NCBI GenBank assembly: GCA_963849365.1
Contig: CAWKHA010000003.1
Span: forward strand, 186,001-250,000
Length of the DNA: 64,000 bases
Direction of reading: 5' to 3'
From: CAVQCJ01 sp963849365
GTDB lineage: Bacteria > Actinomycetota > Actinomycetes > Prado026
Position numbers and translations under genes: made by a program. The notes under the pieces are model-generated. The model worked only from the letters and a program-made list of their open reading frames with translations, did not search any database and was not told where the DNA came from. Within the stretch, counting starts at the first letter, position 1, and every line of letters begins with the position of its first letter. This document shows, one piece after another, positions 16,771 to 25,125 of this stretch.

Positions 16771-18126
16771 ATGACCATCCCGCCGCCCGGCGGTCTCGGG
16801 GTCGAGCCCAGGTACGTGCCGACGGGCACGACCGGCGACTGGACGTCACCCCTGTGGGGCCGCCCCGACACGCAGGCAGCCGCCTGGCCGGCTGCGAGCG
16901 AGGAGCCGTTCGTACCGGTCCCGCCGCTACCGCCGCTCCCGCCGCCGCGCGGCCGGTCCCGCGGCCTGCTGGTCACCGCCCTGGTGGCGCTCGTCATGGT
17001 CGCGCTGCTCGGTGCCGTGCTCGTGTCCGGCGCCCTGACGGGCCGGTCCTCCGACCGGGCGGCCGCGGACCCGCGGCCCGGCGTCTCCACGCCTGCGGCA
17101 CCGGTCCCGACGCCGAGCCCGTCCGCGCCCGCGCTCGCCCCGCCCAGCCAGGGCCCGGGGCAGCAGGGCCAGGGCATGACGGCCCGGCAGCGCGCCGCCG
17201 TCGCGGCGGTGTCGCCCGGTCTGGTCGACATCGACACGACGATCGGCTACGGGAGCGGGAAGGGCGCCGGGACCGGCGTCGTCCTGACCTCGGACGGCAT
17301 CGTGCTGACCAACCACCACGTGGTCGCCGGCGCCACCCGGATCAGCGTCCGCGACGTCGGCAACGGCAAGACGTACGGGGCCACGGTGCTCGGGTACGAC
17401 ACCTCGCACGACATCGCCGTGCTGCGGCTGACGGGCGCCTCCGGTCTGGTGACGGCCCCGCTCGGGGAGTCGTCGACCGTCGCCGTGGGCGACGCGGTCG
17501 TGGCCGTGGGCAACGCCGGCGGCGTCGGCGGAACGCCCAGCGCGGTCGCCGGGAAGGTCACGGCGCTCGACCAGGCCATCACGGTCCAGGACCCGGTGGA
17601 CGGCAGCTCCCGGCGGCTCACCGGGCTGATCCAGTCCGATGCCGCCGTCGAGCCGGGCGACTCCGGGGGAGCGCTGATCGACGCCGACGGCAGGGTGGTC
17701 GGGATCGTGACCGCCGGGTCGTTCTCGAGCGTGCAGCAGCCGACCGCGACGCAGGGCTTCGCCGTCCCGATGGCGACCGCGCGCACGGTCGCCGACCAGA
17801 TCCTGGCCGGCCGGTCGTCCGGCACGGTACACATCGGCGGGTCGGCGTTCCTGGGGCTGCAGGTCGCCAGTGTCGGCCGGTCCGTCGCGGTGGACGGCGG
17901 TGTGCTCGTGGCCGGTGTCGTGCCGGGGACCGGCGCCGAACGAGCGGGCATCACGACCGGCGACGTCATCACCGCAGTCGACGGCGACTCCGTCACGACC
18001 GCCGACGAGCTGCACACGCTGCTGGACGCGCACCATCCGGGCGACAAGGTGACCGTGAGCTGGACCGACCCGACCGGCGCCACCCACTCCGCCAAGGTCA
18101 CGCTCGCCGACGGTCCGGTCGGATGA
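16771..18126 (+). CDS. HtrA/DegP-like membrane-anchored serine protease with PDZ domain
   Basis: The protein has 451 residues. A proline-rich cytoplasmic N-terminus is followed by one membrane helix (about 66-90), a Pro/Ser linker and a trypsin-like domain. The triad is visible: His in IVLTNHHVVAGA (about 181), Asp in SHDIAVLRL (about 213) and Ser in EPGDSGGALID (about 298). The PDZ domain occupies the last 100 residues (GVVPGTGAERAGITTGDVIT). This is the S1C arrangement that degrades or processes misfolded envelope proteins. ATG 16771 has GGAGGGA seven bases upstream. It starts a close operon with MoxR, DUF58 and VWA genes. Confidence 0.92.
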   Translation: MTIPPPGGLGVEPRYVPTGTTGDWTSPLWGRPDTQAAAWPAASEEPFVPVPPLPPLPPPRGRSRGLLVTALVALVMVALLGAVLVSGALTGRSSDRAAADPRPGVSTPAAPVPTPSPSAPALAPPSQGPGQQGQGMTARQRAAVAAVSPGLVDIDTTIGYGSGKGAGTGVVLTSDGIVLTNHHVVAGATRISVRDVGNGKTYGATVLGYDTSHDIAVLRLTGASGLVTAPLGESSTVAVGDAVVAVGNAGGVGGTPSAVAGKVTALDQAITVQDPVDGSSRRLTGLIQSDAAVEPGDSGGALIDADGRVVGIVTAGSFSSVQQPTATQGFAVPMATARTVADQILAGRSSGTVHIGGSAFLGLQVASVGRSVAVDGGVLVAGVVPGTGAERAGITTGDVITAVDGDSVTTADELHTLLDAHHPGDKVTVSWTDPTGATHSAKVTLADGPVG

Positions 18127-18185
18127 GCGCCGACGCCACGCACCGACCAGACGCCGAAGTACGACCGAACCCCGAGGAGACTCAC

Positions 18186-19274
18186 GTGTCAGCAACCGAC
18201 CACGCCTATCCGCAGCCGGCTGCGACGCCGCACGCCGTTCCGGGTGCCGAGCACGCGGCGCTGCTTGAGGACGCCCTGTTCCAGATCAAGCGCGTCGTCG
18301 TCGGGCAGGACCGCCTCGTCGAGCGCGTGCTGCTGTGCCTGCTGGCCAACGGGCACTGCCTGATCGAGGGTTTCCCCGGCCTGGCCAAGACGCTGACGGT
18401 CTCGACGTTGTCGCAGGTCGTGGGTGGCAGGTTCGCGCGGGTGCAGTTCACCCCCGACCTGGTCCCGGCCGACCTGGTCGGCACCCGCATCTGGCGGCCT
18501 TCGACCGAGGACTTCGACATCGAGTGGGGCCCGGTGTTCGCGAACATCGTGCTGGCCGACGAGATCAACCGCGCGCCGGCCAAGCTCCAGTCGGCCCTGC
18601 TCGAGGCGATGGCCGAGCGGCAGATCACCGTGGGTGCGCACACCCGGACGCTGCCGGTTCCGTTCCTGGTCCTCGCCACGCAGAACCCGATCGAGTCCGA
18701 GGGCGTCTACGCCCTGCCCGAGGCCCAGCGCGACCGCTTCCTGATGCACGTGGTGGTGGCGCAGCCCACGTACGAGGAGGAGTCGGCCATCGCCCTGCGG
18801 ATGGGCGCCGGCGCACCGCGTGCCGCCCAGGTGCTCACCCTCGAGCAGCTCGTGGAGCTGCAGGAGGTGGCGCGAACCGCCTTCGTGCACCACGCCGTCC
18901 AGGACTACGCCGTCCGCCTGGTGATGGCCACCCGGGACCCGGCCCGCTGGGGACTGGACGACCTCGCCCGCCTCGTCGCTCTCGGCGCGAGCCCGCGTGG
19001 GACCCTCGGGCTGCTGGCGTCGGCGCGGGCGCTGGCCGTGCTCCGCGGGCGGCGGTTCGTCGTGCCGCAGGACGTCTTCGACGTCGCACCCGAGGTGCTG
19101 CGGCACCGCGTCACCCTCACCTACGACGCCATGGCCGAGGGCGTGCACTCGGACGACGTCGTGCGCCGGGTGCTCGCGCACGTCCAGGCGCCGCGCGTGG
19201 CCCCGCACCAGGACGAGGTGACCTCGCCGCTGCCCACCGGGTTCGCGCCGCTGCCGACCAGGGCGGCGGGATGA
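18186..19274 (+). CDS. MoxR-type AAA ATPase
   Basis: The protein has 362 residues. Walker A is in EGFPGLAKT (about 61-69), Walker B in IVLADEINR (about 121-129), and the sensor region ATQNPIESEGVYALPEAQRD is characteristic of MoxR chaperone ATPases. These AAA proteins work with DUF58 and VWA partners in maturing protein complexes or envelope stress responses. GTG 18186 is chosen for its GAGGAG ribosome site; an ATG at 18123 overlapping the protease stop is a possible alternative that would add 21 residues. The stop overlaps the next start (ATGA). Confidence 0.93.
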   Translation: MSATDHAYPQPAATPHAVPGAEHAALLEDALFQIKRVVVGQDRLVERVLLCLLANGHCLIEGFPGLAKTLTVSTLSQVVGGRFARVQFTPDLVPADLVGTRIWRPSTEDFDIEWGPVFANIVLADEINRAPAKLQSALLEAMAERQITVGAHTRTLPVPFLVLATQNPIESEGVYALPEAQRDRFLMHVVVAQPTYEEESAIALRMGAGAPRAAQVLTLEQLVELQEVARTAFVHHAVQDYAVRLVMATRDPARWGLDDLARLVALGASPRGTLGLLASARALAVLRGRRFVVPQDVFDVAPEVLRHRVTLTYDAMAEGVHSDDVVRRVLAHVQAPRVAPHQDEVTSPLPTGFAPLPTRAAG

Positions 19275-20290
19275 CCGACGGGCAGCGTGCGGGGTCGGCC
19301 TCCGTCGCAGCCGTCGCCACCCGGGCCGCAGTGCTGCGCCGGCTCGAGCTCGAGGTACTGCGCCGGCTGGACGGCAACGCGTCCGGCGACTACCTGACGG
19401 CCGGCGTCGGGCCGGGCAGCGAACGCGCCGGCGCCCGCGCGTACGAGCCGGGGGACGACGCCCGCCTCATCGACTGGAACCTGACCGCCCGGGCTGCGCA
19501 GACACACGTCCGCACCACCGAGGCCGAGCGCGAGGTGGACACCTGGATCGTGGTCGACCGGTCGGCGAGCCTGGACTTCGGCACCGCCAGGTCCGAGAAG
19601 CGCGACGTGGTCCTGGGTGCGGCGGCCGCATTCGGGATGCTCACCGTGCGCGGGCACAACCGCCTCGGCGTCGTGGTCGCCGGCACCGAGCGGCTCGAGC
19701 ACCTGCCGGCCCGCACCGGGCGCGCCTGGCTCATGGCGGCGCTCATCACGGTCCACGACACCCCGCGCCAGGACGGCGCACCCCGCGCCGGCACCGATCT
19801 GTCGGCGGCCCTGCGCCGGCTGCTGGTGGCCCAGCCGCGGCGCAGCCAGGTCGTGGTCGTCTCCGACTTCCTCGGGCCGCAGACGTGGACGGCATCAATA
19901 CGCGCCCTGGCGCTGCGGCACCAGGTCGTGGCCGTGCACGTCACGGACCCGCGCGAGATGGAGCTGCCGGCGGTCGGCGTGCTCGCGGTCGTCGACACCG
20001 AGACGGGCCGGCAGCGGTACGTGCACACCGGGTCGGCCGCGCTGCGCGCCCGGTACGCCACGGCCGCCGCCGAGCGGCACGCAGGGATCGCCCGGCAGGT
20101 CGCGGCGTCCGGGTCGGAGTACCTGCACCTGTCCACGGCCGGCGACTGGCTGACCGACACCCTGCTCTTCGCGACTCGACGCAGAGGTCTGCGCCGGTCG
20201 ACGGCGGCCGACCGGGTCCGTGGCCCGGTGCGGGCCGGAGCCGCCGCCTCGCCCGTTCCTGCTTCCGCGAGCCAGGGGATCCCGCGATGA
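19271..20290 (+). CDS. DUF58 domain protein, MoxR partner
   Basis: The protein has 339 residues. The DUF58 signature GARAYEPGDDARLIDWNLTA is at about 54, followed by a VWA-like fold with WIVVDRSASLDFG as the MIDAS-like loop and VVVSDFLGPQ later. DUF58 proteins are adaptor partners of MoxR ATPases. The C-terminus ends in a low-complexity Ala/Pro/Arg tail. Starts ATGA over the moxR stop and ends ATGA over the next start, so translation of all three is coupled. Confidence 0.9.
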   Translation: MTDGQRAGSASVAAVATRAAVLRRLELEVLRRLDGNASGDYLTAGVGPGSERAGARAYEPGDDARLIDWNLTARAAQTHVRTTEAEREVDTWIVVDRSASLDFGTARSEKRDVVLGAAAAFGMLTVRGHNRLGVVVAGTERLEHLPARTGRAWLMAALITVHDTPRQDGAPRAGTDLSAALRRLLVAQPRRSQVVVVSDFLGPQTWTASIRALALRHQVVAVHVTDPREMELPAVGVLAVVDTETGRQRYVHTGSAALRARYATAAAERHAGIARQVAASGSEYLHLSTAGDWLTDTLLFATRRRGLRRSTAADRVRGPVRAGAAASPVPASASQGIPR

Positions 20291-21255
20291 CCTTCATGTC
20301 CGGCTGGCGCCTCGTGCTCCTGCTCGCCCCGGCGGCTCTGCTCGTCGGGTACCTCGTCGTGCAGCGGCGCCGGCACACCCAGGTGGTGCGGTTCACCAGC
20401 GTCGACCTGCTGGACTCGGTGGCGCCCGCGCGCCAGGGCTGGCAGCGGCACGTGCCCGCCACGGCCCTGCTGCTCGCGCTGGTCGTGCTGACCCTCGCGT
20501 TCGCCCAGCCCGCCATGGCCATGCGCACGCCGCGGGACCGCGCCACGATCCTGCTCGTGCTGGACACCTCGGCGTCCATGACGTCGACCGACGTCGCGCC
20601 GAGCCGCCTGGAGGCGGCCGAGCAGCAGGCGAAGGACTTCGTCCGCAAGCTCCCCGACGGCATCCAGGTCGGCCTCGTCACGTTCGACAGCAACGCCCGG
20701 CTGCTCGTCGCGCCGTCGACGGACACCGCACCGGTGCTCGCGGCACTGGACTCGCTCTCGGTCGGCGGCGGCACCGCGACCGCGGCCGGGATCACCACGT
20801 CGCTGTCGGCCATCGCCGGCGTCCCCAAGGGCACGTCGGGCAAGCCGGCCCCGGCCGTGATCGTCCTGATGAGCGACGGGTCCCCGACCATCGGCGACGG
20901 CCAGCAGTCGCCGGCCGAGTCGGCGGACGCCGCCGCGGCGGCGGCCAAGGCCCAGTCCGTGCCGATCGACACGATCGCGTTCGGCACGGACGGCGGCGTC
21001 GTCAACGTCCAGGGCCAGGACGTTCCAGTTCCGTACGACCCGCAGGCGATGGCGCGCATCGCCGCGGAGAGCGGCGGACGGTCCTTCACCGCGCAGACCG
21101 CCGACCAGCTCGGTTCGATCTACGACCAGATCGGGCGCGACGTCGCCTACGTCGTGCACACCCGGGAGCTCACCGCCGCGTTCGCCGGCGCAGCCCTCCT
21201 GGCCGCACTTCTCGCCGCCGCGGCCGCCCTGCTCTGGACCCAGCGCCTGGTCTGA
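20287..21255 (+). CDS. BatA-like VWA membrane protein
   Basis: The protein has 322 residues. Two N-terminal membrane helices (about 8-25 and 57-75), a von Willebrand A domain and a C-terminal helix ending in a short tail give the BatA layout. The MIDAS motif DTSAS (93-97) and MSDGSP supply the metal ligands. Together with the MoxR, DUF58 and HtrA-like genes it forms a complete four-gene envelope maintenance operon. It overlaps the DUF58 gene by four bases. The target protein complex is unknown. Confidence 0.9.
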   Translation: MTFMSGWRLVLLLAPAALLVGYLVVQRRRHTQVVRFTSVDLLDSVAPARQGWQRHVPATALLLALVVLTLAFAQPAMAMRTPRDRATILLVLDTSASMTSTDVAPSRLEAAEQQAKDFVRKLPDGIQVGLVTFDSNARLLVAPSTDTAPVLAALDSLSVGGGTATAAGITTSLSAIAGVPKGTSGKPAPAVIVLMSDGSPTIGDGQQSPAESADAAAAAAKAQSVPIDTIAFGTDGGVVNVQGQDVPVPYDPQAMARIAAESGGRSFTAQTADQLGSIYDQIGRDVAYVVHTRELTAAFAGAALLAALLAAAAALLWTQRLV

Positions 21256-21291
21256 CGTCCGGCCGCCCGTGGGGCACGCGATGATGACCCG

Positions 21292-24200
21292 GTGAGCCCC
21301 TCAGCGGCCTGGGCACCGAGCGGCCATGACCTGCTGCGCCCGTACGTCCCGCGGCTGCTGGCCGACTGGCTGCGGACGACTCCGGACGACCGTCACCGCG
21401 AGGTCGACGGCACGCTGGCCTTCGTCGACATCTCCGGCTTCACCAAGCTGACCGAACGGCTGGCCCGCAAGGGCCGCATCGGGGCCGAGGAGATGAGCGA
21501 CACCCTCAGCACGATCTTCAGCGGCCTGCTGACCGTCGCGTACGAGGACGGGGCCGGCCTGGTCAAGTGGGGCGGCGACGCCGTGCTGCTCCTCTTCGAG
21601 GGCGACGCCCATGCGGCACGGGCAGCGCGTGCGGCGCTGCGCATGCGCGCGACCTTGCGCGAGCTGGGCAAGGTCGACACGTCGGCGGGGCGGCTGCAGA
21701 TGCGGATGTCGGTGGGCATCCACAGCGGGGTGTTCCACTTCTTCCTCGTGGGCGACCCCGCGCTGCACCGCGAGCTGCTCGTCGCCGGCCCGGCCGCGAG
21801 CACGACCGCCGAGGTCGAAGGCTCGGTCGGGGCAGGCCAGGTCGGGCTGAGCCCGGCCGCGGCGGCGCAGCTACCCGCGCGTGCCGTGCGACCCGGTCCC
21901 GCGGGGACGTACCTGCTGTCCACCGAGCCGGGCGTTCCTTCCTGGCCGGCGCCCCCGCAGCCGGACACCTCGGGTCTCGACCTCGGCTCCACGCTGAGCG
22001 CGCCCGTCCGCGCGCACCTGCTCGGCGGGGGCGGTGAGCCGGAGCACCGGCAGATCGCGGTGGCGTTCGTCCGCTTCTCCGGCACCGACGAGCTGCTGCG
22101 CACGGCCGGGCCGGGGCGGTTGGCCGAGGCGTTGGACGAGTGCGTCCGCAATGTGCAGGAGGCCGCCGACCGGCACGGTGTGACGTTCTTCGAGACCGAC
22201 ATCGACAAGGACGGCGGCAAGATCATGCTGGTGGCGGGGGCGCCGACCAGCGCGGGCGCGAACGAGGAACGGATGCTGCTCGCCACCCGGCTCGTCCTCG
22301 ATCGTCCGGGAGTCCTCCCGCTGCGCATCGGCGTGAACTGCGGTCCGGTCTTCTCCGGCGACTTCGGCCCGGCGTTCCGCCGTACGTACTCCGTCAAGGG
22401 CGACGCGGTGAACCTGGCCGCCCGCGTGATGGGTCGTGCGGCGCCGGGCCAGCTGCTGGCGACGACCGCGGCGCTGGCCCGGTCCAGGACGCGCTTCGAG
22501 ACCGAGCTGCTCGCGCTGTTCACCGTCAAGGGCAAGGCCAAGCCGGTCGAGGCGGCCAGCGTCGGACCCGCGCTGCGGGAGACGAGGTCGCACGACGACG
22601 AGCTCCCCATGGTCGGCCGTGAGGCCGAGATGGCCGTGCTGACCGCCGCGCTCGACCGGGCCCGCTCACGGCAGGGCGTGATCGTCGAGCTCGCCGGGGA
22701 GCCGGGGATCGGCAAGTCCCGGCTGGTCGACGAGCTGCGGGCCCGGGCCGAGGGCGTCGACGTGCTTTTCACGGCGTGCGACGAGTACGAGTCCTCGACG
22801 CCGTACTACCCGTTCCGGTCACTGCTGCGGGAGGTGTGCGGGCTGCCGGCCGCGGCCCCGGCCGAGCTGGTGCTGGAGCGCCTGACCCGCAGGGTCGCCC
22901 CGAACGACCCGGAGCTGCTGCCCTGGCTGCCCCTGCTCGGCATCCCGCTGGACGCCGAGCTGGCGGAGACGGAGGCGACCGCGGGGCTGGACGAGCAGTT
23001 CCGGAAGGCCAAGGTCGAGGAGGTCTGCGTCCGGTTCCTCGAAGCCACGCTGCCGACGGCGGCCCTGCTCGTCTTCGACGACGTGCACTGGATGGACGAC
23101 GTGTCCGCGGACCTGCTTCGTCGGCTCTGCGGGCACGCTGCCGGCCGGCCCTGGCTCGTGCTGGTCACCCGTCGCGAGGTCGACGCCGGTTTCGTCCCGG
23201 ACGGCGCGGGCGTCGTGCGGGTGCTACCGGCGCCGATCGACGCGGGGGACGCGCTGTCCCTGGTCGAGCAGACGATGCGGGAGACGCCGCTGCCGCCGCA
23301 CACGGTCGCGGCCATCGCCGAGCGGGCCGGTGGCAACCCGCTGTTCCTGCGCAGCCTGCTCAGTGCCGCGCGCGCAGGTGGCATCGGGGCGGCCGCCGGC
23401 GACGAAGGCCTGCCTGATTCGGTGGAGGGGCTGGTCAACAGCCAGATCGACCGGCTGCCGGCCGACGAGCGGGCGCTGCTGCGGTACGCCTCGGTGCTCG
23501 GCGTCAGCTTCTCCGAGGAGCACCTGCGGCTGATGCTGGGCGCGCCCGGGCTCCCGACCGGGCGCAGCAGCATGCACCGGCTCGGCGGCTTCCTGGAGCC
23601 GGCGGGGCACGGACGGTTCCGGTTCCGGCATGCGCTGATGCGCGCGGCGGCGTACGAGGGTCTGTCGTACCGGCGTCGCCGCGAGCTGCACGGTCGCGTC
23701 GGCGAGCTGCTCGAGTCAGGGGCGGAGCCGGCCGAGGACCGGGCCGAGCTGTTGTCGCTGCACTTCTTCCACGCCGGTCGCAGCGACAAGGCCTGGCACT
23801 ACTCGCGGGTCGCGGGGGAGCGGTCCCGGGGCAAGTACGCGTACGTCGAGGCCACCGAGTTCCTCGGTCGCGCCGTCGACAGCGCGCGACGGCTGCCGGA
23901 CCTGGAGCCGCGCGAGCTCGCGTCGGTGTACGAGGCGCTGGGTGACGCGCAGATGTTCGTCGGGCACAGTGAGGACGCCCGACAGTCGTACCGGGCCGCA
24001 CGGCGCGTGACGGGGGACCGCGTGCTGGCTGCCCACCTCCTCCTGCAGGAAGCCAAGGTCGACCTGCACCAGGGGCGCCATCAGCGCAGCCTGCGCGTCC
24101 TCACCCGTGGCCTGAACCTGCTCGGCGACGACCGCGACCCGGCCGCCGTCGCCCAACGGGCCAGGCTCGAGTTCCTCTACGCCTGGAGCCGGTTCCGCCA

Positions 24201-25125
24201 GGGTCGGTACCGGGAAGCGGCCAGGTGGGGGCACCGTGCCGAGCAGCACGCGCTCGCGGTCGACGAGACGCGGGCACTCGCCGAGGTCTACGCGGTGCTG
24301 CAACAGGTCTCGACGTGGTCTCGCTATGCGCACGAGCGCCCGTACGGCCAGCTCGCTCTGGCTCTGTACGAAGAGCTGGGGGATCTGATGCAGCAGGCCA
24401 ACATGCTCAACAACCTGGCCGGTGCCGCGTTCTTCGCCGGGCGCTGGTCCGACGCGCTGGAGATGTACGCCCGCGCTCGCGACGGCTACGAGCAGGTCGG
24501 CCATGGGCTGGGTGTTGCCACCGCGGAGTACAACCAGGCCGAGATCGGGTCCCGGCAGGGTCGGCACCAGGAGGCGGAGGCACAGCTGCGGCGGGTGCGA
24601 GCCGCCGCCGACGGCTACGGCGACCGTGACCTGGCTGCCACCGCCGTGCGCGAGCTGGGCCGGCTGCTCGTGCAGACCGGCCGGGTCGAGGAGGGGCGGG
24701 AGCTGCTCGACACCGCACGCGCGCTGTTCGTCGAGCTGGGGGAGCGCTACGAGGTCCTGGCCACCGATGTCGAGATCGCAGCGGGCCGGTTGGCGGCGGG
24801 TGACCCGGCCGGGTCGCTCGCGGGATGTGACGCGGCCAAGGCGTACGCGGTCGCCCTCGATGCCGACGCGCTGCTCCCGACGATCGGGCTCCTGCGCGGC
24901 AACGTGCTGCTCGCCCTCGACCGTCCGGAGGATGCTCGGGACGAGCTCGAAGCGGCGCTGGCCGTGAGTGGCGACCAGGCTTCGCACGAGTCCGGGTTCA
25001 TCCTTCTCGCGCTCGCGCGGACGAGAGGTCGGCTCGGTGACACCACCGCGGCGCAGACCCACGCCGAGGGCCTGCGCCTCCTGGCCGAGCTCGGCGTGCG
25101 CGGCCGGCCCGTCATGGAGTCTTAG
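21292..25125 (+). CDS. Tandem class III cyclase / STAND ATPase / TPR protein
   Basis: The protein has 1277 residues. Cyclase domain 1 (about 38-215) has both metal-binding Asp residues (LAFVDISGFTKL, VKWGGDAVLLLF) but no Asn/Arg motif. Domain 2 (about 248-435) lost the first Asp (VAFVRFSG) but keeps GDAVNLAARVMG. The halves therefore complement each other to make one active site, as in mammalian soluble adenylyl cyclase. The ATPase follows (Walker A GEPGIGKSR about 469, Walker B LVFDDVHWMDD about 593), then about 500 residues of TPR-like helices. Start GTG 37 bases after the VWA gene. Its stop overlaps that of the convergent secreted protein by three bases. Likely cAMP synthesis in response to an unknown ligand. 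Confidence 0.9.
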   Translation: MSPSAAWAPSGHDLLRPYVPRLLADWLRTTPDDRHREVDGTLAFVDISGFTKLTERLARKGRIGAEEMSDTLSTIFSGLLTVAYEDGAGLVKWGGDAVLLLFEGDAHAARAARAALRMRATLRELGKVDTSAGRLQMRMSVGIHSGVFHFFLVGDPALHRELLVAGPAASTTAEVEGSVGAGQVGLSPAAAAQLPARAVRPGPAGTYLLSTEPGVPSWPAPPQPDTSGLDLGSTLSAPVRAHLLGGGGEPEHRQIAVAFVRFSGTDELLRTAGPGRLAEALDECVRNVQEAADRHGVTFFETDIDKDGGKIMLVAGAPTSAGANEERMLLATRLVLDRPGVLPLRIGVNCGPVFSGDFGPAFRRTYSVKGDAVNLAARVMGRAAPGQLLATTAALARSRTRFETELLALFTVKGKAKPVEAASVGPALRETRSHDDELPMVGREAEMAVLTAALDRARSRQGVIVELAGEPGIGKSRLVDELRARAEGVDVLFTACDEYESSTPYYPFRSLLREVCGLPAAAPAELVLERLTRRVAPNDPELLPWLPLLGIPLDAELAETEATAGLDEQFRKAKVEEVCVRFLEATLPTAALLVFDDVHWMDDVSADLLRRLCGHAAGRPWLVLVTRREVDAGFVPDGAGVVRVLPAPIDAGDALSLVEQTMRETPLPPHTVAAIAERAGGNPLFLRSLLSAARAGGIGAAAGDEGLPDSVEGLVNSQIDRLPADERALLRYASVLGVSFSEEHLRLMLGAPGLPTGRSSMHRLGGFLEPAGHGRFRFRHALMRAAAYEGLSYRRRRELHGRVGELLESGAEPAEDRAELLSLHFFHAGRSDKAWHYSRVAGERSRGKYAYVEATEFLGRAVDSARRLPDLEPRELASVYEALGDAQMFVGHSEDARQSYRAARRVTGDRVLAAHLLLQEAKVDLHQGRHQRSLRVLTRGLNLLGDDRDPAAVAQRARLEFLYAWSRFRQGRYREAARWGHRAEQHALAVDETRALAEVYAVLQQVSTWSRYAHERPYGQLALALYEELGDLMQQANMLNNLAGAAFFAGRWSDALEMYARARDGYEQVGHGLGVATAEYNQAEIGSRQGRHQEAEAQLRRVRAAADGYGDRDLAATAVRELGRLLVQTGRVEEGRELLDTARALFVELGERYEVLATDVEIAAGRLAAGDPAGSLAGCDAAKAYAVALDADALLPTIGLLRGNVLLALDRPEDARDELEAALAVSGDQASHESGFILLALARTRGRLGDTTAAQTHAEGLRLLAELGVRGRPVMES

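Noticed and set aside
15651..18185. Very long open frame reading into the MoxR gene from upstream
   Set aside because: Only the part from 18186 has MoxR sequence; upstream it runs through hydrolase and protease genes in a different frame. Shadow of high GC.
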